NCBI RefSeq assembly: GCF_000204055.1
Contig: NW_006768783.1
Span: 1,114,071 to 1,178,070, forward strand
Direction of reading: 5' to 3'
Length of the DNA stretch: 64,000 nt
Origin: Melampsora larici-populina 98AG31
Taxonomy: Eukaryota; Basidiomycota; Pucciniomycetes; Pucciniales; Melampsoraceae
The stretch's first letter is position 1, and the number at the start of each line of letters is the position of its first letter. The position numbers were made by a program, and so were the translations under genes. Shown here in pieces: positions 43,237-55,321 of the stretch. The notes under the pieces were generated by a model. The model saw only the letters and a program-made list of their open reading frames with translations, did no database searches and was not told where the DNA came from.

Positions 43237-44880
43237 CTAGACTGATTGTTTCACAAAGGGTTTTGATGTTGAGGTGGATGATAGTGTTGATAGTTGAAAG
43301 TAAATTGGATTGATTTCTATTTTTTCGTTAATCTTCGATTTTGATATTAAGATAGTTCTTTTCTTCTTGAACTTGATGGTTGTACTCTTCAGATTGTTGA
43401 ACTCAATTCAATCAAAGTGGTGTCAAGTGGTCATGAGCTGAACGGTAAAGGGGAGAAGGGAAGAATGAAAAGGGAAATCAAAGCAGGGCAGCTTGCTCTG
43501 ATCGGTGACATGGAATGTGACAGTTGTACTCCCTACATAATTCATGATAGGTTTAAAAGCATCGCCACCAGTCCAGGACCGCGACCCGTCATACAGGGGA
43601 GTACATATTAGACATCTGCCTTGAAGTTGTATTTCCATCCAGGAAGGCATCTATCACCGGCCACTCTGGAACAGTCTGCTCTGCAATCTTACGCCTGCCA
43701 GCTATTTCCAAAGAACATGATAATCTTGTTGGCATAGAATGAAAATAAGGTAAATACAGGCAGACAATAGTGGCTCTGGAAAGAATTGTGTTACACGGTT
43801 GCTCGAGTCAAAGCTTCAGAAAAAGCATTCCAGACGTCCCCGAAGTTTCTGCGGGTCACCGTCTACAGATGCCGAGAGACCTGAAGCGGTTCAGACTTTA
43901 TTTGCGCAGCGCACGGACTACAATAAAGCTGTGAAACTTGCTTCCTGACTTGCGCGCATACGACACCACGCTGATTTTCAAGCCAACATATCTTCATGTC
44001 GGCACTTTTCTTGTAGCTTTTGTATCCATGTGCATTCCCTCGTAGTCATCAGAGAGTCTCGATGGATGAGTCAACTTTTTAGAAGGATTTTGAAAAGGAA
44101 ACCTGGAAGATTTGTAAAAAAAACATGGTGGGATTGTTGAATTTGAATTCTCAAACAAAATTCTAGGAGAAAAACAGACAAACTTTTTCCAATCAGTTGG
44201 GATTGACAAAAGGCAATGTGTATATCTTTTAGTGAGAGGTTGAAAGGAAGCTCTTATGACCTTCATCTTTGTCAGGTTTTTAATGTCGTAGTATCCTAAT
44301 CTTAAAGCCGTCTTCGTGATTTAGTTTTTACCTAAGATCCCTCCATATCGATGGTCCACAATGAAGAATGTTAAACGTGAATCGTCTTATTTTAGTAAAA
44401 CTTTTCTTTCATCTCTCCTCATGCCCTCGTCGCCTCAAAAAACACCATAGCCATGTATTTCAGTAGGCTATATTTTCTTTCTTCAATTGTAGGACTTCTC
44501 GTCACTTTAGTGATTGTTTAGCTGCCCTGGGACTCGTGAGCTCTCTATTTCATCGAGATAATTAATTTCACACCTTTTCATCCGACTCAAAGGTGATATT
44601 CCTACTTGCGATGAAGGTGCAATTTGCGAATGCGCTTGATGACGCTCTCAAAGCAGAAGAATTACAACTCACATAACATCAAGTGGAATAAAATTCATCG
44701 AACTAAATGGAACTATGTCCCAAAATTATCCAATGTGTGATTCAAGCTTGAAAGATTTCCTTGGAAAGGTGTTGATTACCACCACTATTTCCGAAGCACT
44801 ACCAAAAAAACTAAACAAACATGTTGGAAGACACAACATATGAGAAAGTTCTTGATTTCAAAGGCTTCAATCGCACTTTT
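43237..44880. other. intergenic, PP2A upstream region
   Basis: No convincing gene. Short frames on both strands (43417 plus, 44266 minus) have no recognisable content. The PP2A promoter should lie in the first few hundred bases; no clear TATA box was seen. Confidence 0.45.
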
Positions 44881-44953
44881 CTGACACCTGGATTGTTCCT
44901 TGAAGTATAAAATAAGTCTGACACCTGGATTGTTCCTTGAAGTATAAAATAAG
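44881..44953. repeat. tandem duplication of a 37-bp unit
   Basis: Two copies of CTGACACCTGGATTGTTCCT... with a period of 37 bases, identical over the compared length, each containing GTATAAAATAAG. A recent local duplication. Confidence 0.9.
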
Positions 44954-45074
44954 AAAATATGAAAACAACCAGATCACAAGTTTTACACAAATGAAATGTT
45001 GGTTAACTTTCACAGTGATATTTTATCCAATTCGAGTATTTTAAACTCGCTATCTGGGTCTTGATGTTGCCCTG

Positions 45075-45626
45075 CTAACGAGTAAACAAGCGTCCAAGTA
45101 AAGGAAAATTGACTAAAAGGCCAATAAGAGACAACATATAGGAGAATGATGCGCTGTTCTCTGAGCCACTATTCCCAGCACGCTTCTTCCCACCTTTCCC
45201 TGCCTTCCCTGCGTGACCCCCCACACCCCGCAGCTGCCTTTCAGGAAGTGTTTGAGATCCTACACCGTACACCTTTCTATTCACCTTTTCATCGGAAGGT
45301 AGAATTTTCAACTCTGAAGAATCAGCGGATTCTCCAATATGGCTGGAATCCGCTTGTTCATCTTTAAATCCAAAGGTGAATGGGCTTGGAGGTATATCGG
45401 GAGGACCTCTCTGGGCTTCAAGTTCAAGTCTTTGAACTTCTTTTTGAGATTCTGCCATTTTGGTGTGGGCCGGTGAATATTGCACAAGACTGTGACCACC
45501 AGCTGTAGTTGGATCTATGGCATCTCTGATTGCTGGTGCTGAGGCATGTTCAAATTTCACCACCACAGCCATGGTTTGTGGCCCTAGCCCAAGTAGCAAC
45601 GCAGCTATCAACTGATCGGATTTCAT
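45075..45626 (-). CDS. predicted secreted protein, family A paralogue 1
   Basis: 183 residues from ATG 45626 (MKSDQLIAALLLGLGPQTMA). The start is a hydrophobic signal peptide; an upstream TTG in frame is disregarded. The middle is polar and low in cysteine, with a serine/glutamate-rich stretch; then LPERQLRGVGGHAGKAGKG and a hydrophobic C-terminus SYMLSLIGLLVNFPLLGRLF. Its paralogue at 49665-49108 shares LLLGL-PQT, LP-R-LR-V-G and the C-terminal hydrophobic segment, while the middle differs. The tail could be a membrane anchor or GPI signal. No known family. Confidence 0.7.
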   Translation of the reverse strand: MKSDQLIAALLLGLGPQTMAVVVKFEHASAPAIRDAIDPTTAGGHSLVQYSPAHTKMAESQKEVQRLELEAQRGPPDIPPSPFTFGFKDEQADSSHIGESADSSELKILPSDEKVNRKVYGVGSQTLPERQLRGVGGHAGKAGKGGKKRAGNSGSENSASFSYMLSLIGLLVNFPLLGRLFTR

Positions 45627-45693
45627 CTTGAACAAGCCTACAGATTACAAGTGTCAGAGATCCTCAAAATTTTAGCTCTTTGAATATTTTGAA

Positions 45694-47421
45694 GGATCCC
45701 ACTATTTAGCGCCCCCTTGGGCAATATCCGGCGCCCCTCGAGTTTTGATCAATACCCGTGTGGCCCGTCAAAACCCGAGCACTATCAGCCTAAGTTTTGC
45801 TGAGTCGGACCCTGAGGGCTCCTTGAGGGCTCCTCACGGGGGCACAACTTCACAGATGAGCCCTTTATTTGACATTTTTGGTGCCCTTCCATCCTCGATG
45901 GGGCGACAAACATCATTGAAGCAAATGAAAGGGCACCTAAGTTCTTTTGCGCCCGGACCGGCCCCATGACTGCACGGACATCGGCCCCTCAAGTCACTCC
46001 TTGTTGAACTTTTCCTTCTTTCCTGTCCCCCCCACTGATCACATATTCAAACTTCAAACAACAACCTTCAACACACCCATCAACCTTACATCAACCTAGC
46101 AGTTCCTCCTCGATAAATTCAAGCTTATAAAACCATCAAACATTTAAAATCATTACTAATCTCATCCAAGACAAGATATGACTCAAAATTCAAATCTGAT
46201 CTAGACTCAGCATAGGATCAGCATCAAGAACTCCCAATCTAGACTCAATATCAAGATCACTGTCAGCATTACCTCAACTTGAATGTTTCTCATTTCACTG
46301 TAGGTCATCGAAACCAACAAACTTGGATCCTCCAGCTTTATCGAATCTACATAACTCAGGTTTTACACTTTATGTCATGTTTTAAAAACATTTACTCACT
46401 TTACTCAAACTAAATAGCAGATGTTCAAAACCGTTGAACGTTTTTTAAACAATGTAGATGACAAAGGTTTAGGTCAAGTCTTTGAGCCGATTAAAGATAC
46501 CTTAGAAGGTAACCATATGGTGTTCGATGTCATCTCACTCACCAATCAACTTGCGATGAAATCTTGGTCTGTCCAAACAGTTTCCTTTGTATATATTGCC
46601 AAACCATTTCCTATACTGATTTCTTCCCTTGTTTTTCAGGAACCAGATATCAAACTCAAGGGCCCAACTGAATGAGTCATTACACTTACTCAACACTCGT
46701 TCAAAACAAACTTCATCTTTGTACACTTTCTAGCACGGTGTAGTCTTGTATAACTGAAATTAAAGCAATGAAAATATTCAAACATCATTGTTTGGGTTCT
46801 TGAACATCAAGACGGCTAAAGATACTGTCAGGAGCTTGCCGTATAGATTAGCATTCAGCGCTCTTGATGGGAAAAACAAGGACAACAAGCCGAGTTGATT
46901 TTTTTTAAATCTATTCTTTTTTGACTGGGATAGTCTCAATTCAAATTCAAAAGAGTTGAGTTGAGCTTACATATTTGAGGCATTAACAATCCCCTTTTTT
47001 GCCTCGTATATCTTCGGTCCAGTCAAAATGATGTATTATCTACCAATGTCCCATCTTATGTTTTAAGACCGATATCTTGTATCAACCCCCGATGCATAAG
47101 ATATGTTCATGCCGATGCATGTGGTCTTGTGTGCTTATCAAGCTCAGCTTCTCGGACTATCATCGAAGTGACATTGGCTCAGTATTTTACTTCGCTTACT
47201 TCAGAGGGTTCAAGGTTAAAGGTGTATCATGTAAATACAAAAGAGGAAATCCTTCAATGAACAATGGAGGATAAGTATAAATACACAAGATGAGATGAAA
47301 TGTGGGAGCCCCAATCAGGAGCCCCTTTTTTTAAAAGGGGCGCCTGAAGTGTTTGTAGCCTGGTGTCCGACCCGAGAGGGGGCGCCAGATACTGTTCTGA
47401 GGGCTCTAAATAGTGGGATCC
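45694..47421 (+). mobile_element. hAT-like 1,728-bp element with 8-bp target duplication
   Basis: Ends GGATCCCACTATTTAGCGCC and the complement of GGATCCCACTATTTAGAGCC. Subterminal similarity continues inward (TATCCGGCGCCCC against TATCTGGCGCCCC). ATTTTGAA flanks both ends (45686-45693 and 47422-47429), an 8-bp duplication as in hAT. Copy B of the segmental duplication has the unoccupied site (TTTTTGAAATCATG near 49720), which confirms insertion after the duplication. There is no transposase; a small spliced ORF lies inside. A related end is at 13466. Confidence 0.88.
46421..46733 (+). CDS. small spliced ORF inside the hAT-like element
   Basis: Exons 46421-46566 and 46640-46733 (GTCTGT...CAG intron) give 79 residues starting MFKTVERFLNNVDDKGLG and ending SSLYTF. 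The splice is supported because reading through the intron loses protein character. It is preceded by an acceptor-like AATAGCAG at the ATG, so an upstream exon may exist. The helical, charged sequence resembles no family I know. It could be a captured gene fragment. Confidence 0.45.
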
Positions 47422-47429
47422 ATTTTGAA

Positions 47430-49019
47430 ATGGGTGTACACATTCTAAAGAGGAAGATAAATATTCAAAACTGTCTGCCTTACTTGATTGGACCCAAAGA
47501 AGACTTTTTGTTGTATTGTATCTGAGATTTATACTGATGAGATAGTTGCTCAAAAGTGCAGAACTGCAGACCAGATCTTCACCTTGAGATGTGCTACAAG
47601 ACTCGGCACGGTGAGGACTTTTCGATGATAAACAAGGTGAGAGATGAACGAAAGGGAAGAAACAGTCTCTCAATTTATCGAAAAATCTAGCTATGCTTAG
47701 ATGTATGTGGACCAAAAGACGACACGCGATGTGGATCGACGCAGTAATCATTTGACCCCTTCCGCATGAACCAGACAAAACTCATTGCCATTTTTAATCC
47801 ATGGCTTCACTGATGTATCACATTTTGTGTCAGTCAGGATGCACAAGAGTCAGACTGGGAACATGTCGTCATGCATTCATACTCCACACGCAGCAACTGG
47901 TGGTTCTTGAGTGGGGGTGAGAGTGAGACAAGCAATCTCCATTATATCAATGATGATATGGTTTGGAGACTTGCACTGGCCTACTTGTTTTAGCTGCCGC
48001 TCTACGTCTACACGTTATCTGGCCTTCACTGCACCGGCGCCTTTTAACATGTCATTCGTGCAAGGAGAGCATGTTGTTGAGAGTATCTTGTGGAACTTGT
48101 ACCGTATTAAAGACACTCCCCGTGTCTGTATCCTTGTACTAGCAGCATGCTGCCGTACAAACACAGAGGACTTTTCTTAGACCCTCAAAAGATCCTTTGA
48201 AGAGGTTCAATGACGGGCACATCTTCTCCTTATCAACTAGGATGTTTGTCATGATGCCTGTAAATCAGATTTTTTTGTTTTAATTGAGCTATCAGGACAT
48301 ATACCTTTAAAATTTGCGCAGAGTGTGTTTCTTACCTTCCACTTGTCTGTGAGCATTGTGATTTTGAAGGGATGGTTGTGTGGAATTGCGACACTTCATG
48401 TGGTATATTGGTACAAGAATGGGGACATACCATTATCTTGTCAAAATGGCCTTGCATTAACTATATATCATGATTTGGACAAAATGGCATCATTTTGTCA
48501 AAGTTATAATAACCTTCAAGACAAATTTCAACTGAAAGTGTTGAAGAAAAAGCTTTTATCAAACCAATCAAGAGAAATAACTAGATAGATTTACTATGGA
48601 TACACATCCTGAATTGTTGAGTCTGACTCTTCTGAGGTATTGCTCAAAAACCCTTCCAATGAGAGTGATATTGTACAGAAGAGACACAATCTACCAGTCA
48701 CATTTGACCTTCTTATCAAAGAGGAAGAATTCCATGATACCACCAAATTGAACATAGGTTATCTGGGTGGTACTAGTAGGAATCTGAAAGTATGCAGTGG
48801 TTGATCCAAGCTTGAACAAACTTCTTTTGAGATGTTTTGGTTACTTCTAACGACTACAAAGCAACCAAAATTCAAAGCAGAAAAGTTTTGGGGCAGAGCA
48901 TATAAGAGAAATTCTATTAGTGAAGGATCTACCAGCACTTTTGTCACACATGATTTTTTGGTAGAGTATGAAAAAGAAACCATAAAACATGCAAATCTCA
49001 GACTCAATGTACACATAAA
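47430..49019. other. upstream part of duplicated segment A, no gene recognised
   Basis: Homologous to 49730-50750. Only short frames without family resemblance are seen. This should include the promoter of the copy A gene, now pushed 1.7 kb away by the inserted element. Confidence 0.45.
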
Positions 49020-50750
49020 GGAGATTTTTGTTCATTTTTGCAGTGATATCTCATCCAGTTCAAGTGAAGCTTTGAATTTTTCATGTCTGATTCTTTCTAT
49101 TTCCCAGCTATAGACAAAAAAGGTGCTTGAAGTTCTTGAAGTTCCTGAAGCGCCTGATAAAAGGCCATTTGATTGCAAGTGCAAAAAAAGACAACACACA
49201 GGAGGAGGAGCAGTTCTTTGAGCCAGAGTGACAGTCACCCTCAGGCCTTGAAGTTACACTTGCACCCGCTACCCTTCTCAGTCTCCTGGCAGGAAGTGGT
49301 CCAGATTGTAGCACAATGTTGTTTCTGTTAGCTTGTTGAGGAGGAGGGCTTTCTAACTCTTCTGGAAAATTATAGTCATCTGAACGACTGGATCCCACTG
49401 ATTCTTCTTCACTTTCCGGTGAGGGTGGACATACACATATTTCTGAAGGAGATTCTTGGGCTTCAAACTTTTCACCTGATTTCTGTGGTTCTATCATCTG
49501 ATTGCATGTATCCGGGGATTTCACAGGTCTTAGACCGCCAGATGGAGTTGATTCCATAGCATCTTGAATACCTTGTACAGGGGCATCTACCCAGATTGAC
49601 ATGTCAGCCAAGGTTTGTGGCACTAGCCCAAGTAGCAACCCAGCTACCAACTGATGATATTGCATTTTGAACCAGCCTACAAGTTACAGATGTTAGAAAT
49701 TGTTGGAGTTCTAGCTTTTTGAAATCATGCAATGGTGTATCTGTGAGATGGACTGTAAAGAAAAAGAGAAATAATGGGCAACTGACTCCGACTGTCTTAC
49801 TTGATAAGAGAATGAACCTTTTTATATGGTATCTGGTAGTTGTGCTGGTCAAGTGTTTGCTTCCAGAAATCCAAAACTACAAACCAAGATGGTAACCCAT
49901 GTGAGCCATATCATTATGTGAGATGATGATTCCCCAAAAGAGGCAAATTACCAATTCAGCTGACCGTGATAGTTGATGCAAGAAGACCTCTGGATCATAA
50001 GAAAAAGGGCGGGAGAAGAGAGCGAGGGAAGAAACAAAGCTGGCGCGAAGATTCCTGGTGCAGGTAGCTCAAGAGATTCCTACGATTTATTAGGAAACTC
50101 AGCTCTGATAGCTGTGATTGAAGAAAAGACGATAGGTGATATTCATTGGCTCATGGATCGCTTTATACCTTCCGCATGAACCATCGTCATCTTGATGTAC
50201 AAGTCTGGGAACATGTCATAACACAGCCACTCGCGTTTTTTGAATGAGGGTGACCAATGATGATCTAGTTTCGAGCCTTGAACTTGCCTACTGATCCCAG
50301 CTGCCGTTTTCTGTTGACACATCTGATATTTACTGCGTTGGCACCGCGTAGCACACCTGTCGTAGCATGGCCTTCTTGATAGGATATCAGCTTTTCGCGT
50401 TTCTATCGCTGCGCATCAAAGGAGGTGTAACTCAAACATATCATTTCACTTGACTTATCATGGTTTTCTTCTTGAATTCGCGTAGTGTGTGTTCCATAAC
50501 TTCCGCGTATTCCTGACGGGAGGCATTGCTATGATAAGGAGATGGCTATATTGACTTGCCACACTTCATACGAGTTACTGTAAAACTCAGAACGTGGTAT
50601 CACGCATTCAAACAGATAGGCTTACGTTCATCATATATCAGAAGTTGGAGAAAAATAAAATAGTTTTGAAGTTAAAATTGCCTTCAAAAGTTGAAACATT
50701 AAGATAAACTTCATTTCATGGTCTGACAACAAAGCAAGTTGTTATGAGGG
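49020..50750 (-). repeat. segmental duplication, copy B
   Basis: See copy A (45000-48650). It carries the second secreted-protein gene and the empty site of the hAT-like element. Confidence 0.7.
49108..49665 (-). CDS. predicted secreted protein, family A paralogue 2
   Basis: 185 residues from ATG 49665 (MQYHQLVAGLLLGLVPQTLA), a signal peptide like its paralogue. The middle is acidic and proline/serine-rich with PSPESEEESVGSS and three cysteines near CVCPPS. Then LPARRLRRVAGASVTSR and a hydrophobic stretch (SCVLSFFALAIKWPF) before a basic, phenylalanine-rich end. The conserved ends and divergent middle suggest fast change between copies. Function unknown; a host-interaction role is inference. 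Confidence 0.7.
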   Translation of the reverse strand: MQYHQLVAGLLLGLVPQTLADMSIWVDAPVQGIQDAMESTPSGGLRPVKSPDTCNQMIEPQKSGEKFEAQESPSEICVCPPSPESEEESVGSSRSDDYNFPEELESPPPQQANRNNIVLQSGPLPARRLRRVAGASVTSRPEGDCHSGSKNCSSSCVLSFFALAIKWPFIRRFRNFKNFKHLFCL

Positions 50751-51589
50751 ATACGAAAAAACATTTTTGTATCAGGATGGAATTGGTGGTTTTCCATAAT
50801 CTTTACATGAAAGAGTACCCAACAGGATGAGATATAGATGAATGAAAATGAGCTTGAAGAGAGTTTTTGATGATCTTTCAGAAATCTCAAGCCTCAGTCT
50901 ACGGAAGCCAACTGAACGAGGGAATACAAGTCCAAACCTCTTCAAATGATGATCTGGCTAAAATGGCACAAGAAGGTAAAGCTGGAGTTCACCTCATCTC
51001 TTTCAAATGTAAAGGCTTGCAAATTTGTCTTGCTGGTGAAGAATAATTTATGTACTTGTACCACAGAAATGTCATAACCATCTGGAGGTAACCTAAGCAT
51101 GCAAAATGTAGATTCCATCCGGATTTAAATCTCTTTATTTTGTTTGTTGTTCTTCTGTGTTCTTTATAAAGTAAAGTCTTGAGTTTTCCTTTTATCATGT
51201 TCTCTCTCCAGCTGGATTATGTGCTGTGTTGGCAGTGGGTATACAGTGGCTCTCCCTGATCTAGCACATGAATTGGTTAACCCCCGCGCTTGATTGGATT
51301 CCTGTGAGATCTTCTGTCAAACAGCCTGGTTTAAATTGCTTTGAATGGATGAGGTGAGTCAGGGTGAGTAGGGGTGAGTCTTGGATGGATGAAGATATTT
51401 TTTTCTGGTGGTTGATACAAAGTTACAGACTTCAACTGAGTTGAGAATGAGTCACATTTGAAGTTCGAGATTTCACAGTCCGATTGTTTGGTCCTGAGCA
51501 GTTTTGTAACTTGTTCACTTTTTTGAATTTGGGTGTTTCTCTCTCACACTTTGTCACTTTTACCTTCTTTCCTTTCTTTACCATCAAAA
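50751..51589. other. no gene; apyrase upstream region
   Basis: AT-rich, with a GGTGAGTC-type repeat near 51353-51380. The apyrase leader (CT-rich, 51520-51585) directly precedes its ATG. Confidence 0.5.
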
Positions 51590-54391
51590 ATGCGAACACG
51601 TCGATCGACCGAGTTCGTTTACTCCTCTCCGAATCACCTTCCATCATCCGGTTCACTTTCTCGACGATTTCCACGTCCACCGCCAATCACAGGTGATCCA
51701 GATTGGAATCAAGGTCGTCAATATGGCATTGTCATCGATGCAGGAAGTTCAGGAAGTCGAGTTCAAATTTATAGCTGGCGTTCTCACGAGTTAGAAGTTC
51801 AACTTCGCAAATCTGCATCTCAACCGTTGAACGTCTTACCTCGAGTCGAGACCGGTAGGGGCGATGGTCCTTTATGGTATCACAAGGTCGAGCCAGGTAA
51901 GGCGAATGTAATCGTACTCACTGGGTGATCATCAACGATAATGTAAAGAAATCATCATGACAAGCAACCCGATTTCCTCGATATCTTTTCTCAACCCTAT
52001 GGCAATCTTTGAACCTGTCCATTAGGTCTAATCAAATCTTCTATTTCCCCTTCTCAAGGTATCTCGTCTTTCGGTTCGCACCCTCATGACGTGGGGGATT
52101 ATCTCAAACCGCTTCTCGATCATGCTCTCACCGTCATACCCGCCTCCAGCGTTTCGACTACTCCGTTCTATCTTCTTGCCACAGCCGGTATGCGCTTGGT
52201 GCCCGAAGTTCAACGTCAAGCTATCCTCCAAAACGCATGTCAATATGTCATGTCAAACTATCGCTTCGTTATCCGGGATTGCGCGACCGATGTACGAGTG
52301 ATTACGGGCGAAGAAGAAGGCGAATTCGGTTGGATTGCAGTCAATTATCTTATGGACGGATTTGACGCACACGATGGCAAGCAAAAGGCTTCTACATTTG
52401 GATTCCTTGATATGGGTGGTGCTAGTACTCAGATCGCCTTTGAACCAACTCACAATGAGCGTAAGGCTCACCCTGAAGCTCTTTCAAAGTTACGCTTACG
52501 ATTATTAAATGGGGAAGACGTCATTCACTCAGTGTTCGTCACAACTTGGCTTGGATACGGAACGAATCAGGCCCGGGCACGATATTCACAGCGGCTCTTA
52601 GATCAACACGGAGTTGGAAATCAAACCCTCAAATCTACATCTCCTTCTACCGGTGAAATCATCAAGATATTCGACCCTTGCTTACCTTCGTCACTCACAA
52701 TTCCCTCCTCAATCGAAAGCCACCAATTTGAAGGTACTGGGGATTTCAAATCATGTATCAAAAATCTTTCCCCTTTACTCAATAAGGATGCCCCATGTGC
52801 AGAGGCACCCTGTCTATTTGATGGAAAACATGTACCTCCAATCGATTTCTCAGTCAATCATTTCATTGGTATATCTGAATACTGGTATTCTACTCAAGAG
52901 GTTTGGTCTCTGGGAGGAGTTTATGACTTTGTCGAGTTTGAAAAACATGCTATTGATTATTGCAAGCGTAATTGGGATGAAATTGTTCGAGATCATAAAT
53001 CTGGTACTAGATGGCCGACTACAGTTGAAATTTCTCGACTTCAAAGTCAATGTTTTAAAGCAGCATGGATCATCAACATCTTACATGAAGGTATAGGTAT
53101 CCCTCGGATCATCGATAAAGGTGGTTCTGGTGATCACGCTGGGCATGCTAGTGATCGCATAGAGAAAGCTGCTGCCAAGGGTTTGGATTCTAGACCGCCA
53201 AGCTTTCAAAGTCTCAACGATGTGGGCGATGTACTTGTTAGTTGGACGCTAGGAAAAATGGTACTCGAAGTGTCGCAGAGCGCTCCTACTCCTCTTCGTT
53301 CTATCCCACTGAAACCGAGCGCATCTGTTGTTGGGCCTTATGTGGAAGGAGCTCGAGGCGTTCATTCTGCCCAAATCACTGGGTTAGAGTCTCAACTTAG
53401 TCATGCGGTTTCTTTAGTCGATCCAATGGCACTTGTCGGAGCTGGGGTGATTGGAATTTGCCTTTGGTTTTTTTGCCTCAGCTCAAGAGCAAGTTATAAT
53501 CGACGATGTTGGCGACGAAATGAACATTCTGGGGGGTACATGCTTGCATCAATAGAAGAGGGTGGGAATAGGGATAATCTGGAAGGAATAGGATCCACTT
53601 CATTATCAAGGCCTGCCTCACCTCGACCACCGATGTGGCGTAATTCACCTTCGACTGTCCGAACTCAGTCGTATCGAAATCATCAGTCATCTGGTACTGG
53701 CGGTTCACTTTCTCCAATTCGATTTGCTTACAAAGTCGCTTCAATAATTATCAATCAAGGACGATCATGGTTAGAGCGTCCCTCAAGATCACCATCACCG
53801 CCTTCGAATTATTTTCCAACTAGTGATATAGGATTTGATTTACAACCAGCCCCACACTCCGCAATTCCACCTTCTTCTATCACTACTTCACTTGCTTCAG
53901 TCAATCACGCCAATTTCTCCAATGCAAATGAATCTTCACGACCAGGTTCAGATGATGAACATCCAATGATTGGTACAACGAAATTTAACTCGGAGCGATT
54001 AGCATTAGCAACCCTACGTTCTCATAGTGCATTACCAGATGATCGACCTAAACAAAGACTAGCCCATTCAAACTCTTTCAACACCCTTACAGATTCCACC
54101 AATGAACTTGGTCTACCACAACCGAATCCAAGAATCTTTAGAAGAGAATTAAGTATTACAACTGAAACTAAATCACGTAGGGGAAGTGAAGATGGTGGAA
54201 GTGGTTTAGAGAATAGTAGATTACAACCACCTAGGATGAGAATTTCATCTTCTAGTTCTGAGAGAGTGATTGACCACAATGGTGGTTGTAGTGTTGAATG
54301 GACTACTACTACTGGGGTTGCGCTTTCACCTTCTCCTAGTCAAGTTAGCTTGAATGCTTTCTTTGCTAGAAAAGGACGTCATGATGATTAG
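51590..54391 (+). CDS. Golgi apyrase / nucleoside diphosphatase (GDA1/CD39 family, YND1-like), 2 exons
   Basis: Hydrolyses nucleoside di- and triphosphates in the Golgi lumen, clearing the UDP/GDP left by glycosyltransferases. Exons 51590-51896 and 52059-54391, joined in frame, give 879 residues. Apyrase conserved regions: VIDAGSSGSRVQIY (ACR1), LATAGMR (ACR2), TGEEEGEFGWIAVNYL (ACR3), LDMGGASTQIAF (ACR4), and later VWSLGGVYDF-type ACR5. A hydrophobic helix near residue 560-580 (GVIGICLWFFCLS) is the single membrane span near the C-terminal side, as in YND1. A long serine-rich, probably cytosolic tail follows, longer than in yeast YND1 (630 residues). The start is supported by PDWNQGRQYG before ACR1. 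Confidence 0.93.
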
Positions 54392-55105
54392 AGTTAGCGT
54401 TTTTTTGTTTGTTTGCAATATGTTGTTTGTTTGATTTTGTGACTGTTTTGGTGGTTTCGTTCTCGTCGTTGAAGTTGAAGGGTTTTGTGATGAAAAATGA
54501 TGTATGTATGTGATCTTCATTTTGATCAACTTGAATTTTTTTATTTGGTCTTGGGGATTCTGATTCTTGTTTTCATCTTCATGTGGTAAACTATTGGTTT
54601 TTCGATTGCAAAGGATTATCTATTAAGCATGATTTGTTTTTGTGGGTTCTTGAGTTATTAGACATGATAAGTACAAGTAATATGTATATGCATGAACACT
54701 TAGATTAAATGTTGCTTAGTCTTCCTTATTTATTTTTATCATATTTTATTTTATTTCAATTTACATAGATTTATTCAACTTTTCAGTTAGTTTTATATAA
54801 AGATTATTATATAAAGAGTCAAAATCGTTATCTGAGATTTGGACATTTCATCAATTCCTTTCTTGGATTGGTTTTAATTATTTTTATCTTCATTCTTCCT
54901 TTTTTTTAGATTTTTAACTTTGTTTTTTTGTTTCTGATTTTCATGAGATGATTCATCTGCTATCTTTGAATAAAATAAGAAGTGTTGCAACTTTAATGAT
55001 CTTGACAAACAAAAAGACAGTTGATTGAGTTAGCAAACACATTTTTTCATGATTGGTTTTCTGTTTGTTGTTGATATGTTGGCAATTTGTGATTACAATA
55101 GCTGT
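54392..55105. other. AT-rich downstream region of the apyrase gene
   Basis: T-rich 3' region with no gene recognised. Confidence 0.5.
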
Positions 55106-55296
55106 CACTACTATCATGAAATAGTTCCTCTGCCGGAAAGAAGATTACATTTAATGCATCAAACAATCAATAATGCTGGTTAATGCTGATTTAATACTGA
55201 GATGATGCATTTTCAATCATGTGTTGCGCTCAATGTAATGTGTTGCTCTGAATGTAATAAATTTTCTCATGTGAAAATTATTTTATGTTGTCAGTG
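55106..55296. mobile_element. 191-bp MITE related to 12837-13019
   Basis: Begins CACTACTATCATGAAATAG; right end in complement begins CACTGACAACATAAAATAA. Both are followed inward by GATTACATTTAATGCA or ATTACATTC. The middle shares TGCTGATTTA and CATTTTCAATCAT with the 12.8-kb copy. Confidence 0.65.
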
Positions 55297-55321
55297 GAAA
55301 AAAAGATGATCCATGGGAAGA

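Larger units (their letters stand above)
45000..48650 (-). repeat. segmental duplication, copy A
   Basis: Homologous, with many differences, to 49020-50750 (copy B), both holding one secreted-protein gene plus its upstream region. Matching landmarks: CAGTGATAT...TCATCCA/TATCCA downstream, AGCCTACA and TTACAAGTG/TTACAGATG just upstream of the gene, CTTACTTGATTGG/CTTACTTGATAAG, CCTTCCGCATGAACCA, and CTGGGAACATGTC. Copy A is longer mainly because of the element at 45694-47421. Confidence 0.7.

Noticed and set aside
45694..47421. A Harbinger element bounded by CACTATTTAG
   Set aside because: The flanking duplication is 8 bp (ATTTTGAA), not a TTA/TAA trinucleotide, so hAT-like fits better.
52614..53096. 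A 160-codon plus ORF as a separate gene
   Set aside because: It is an out-of-frame shadow of the apyrase coding exon.
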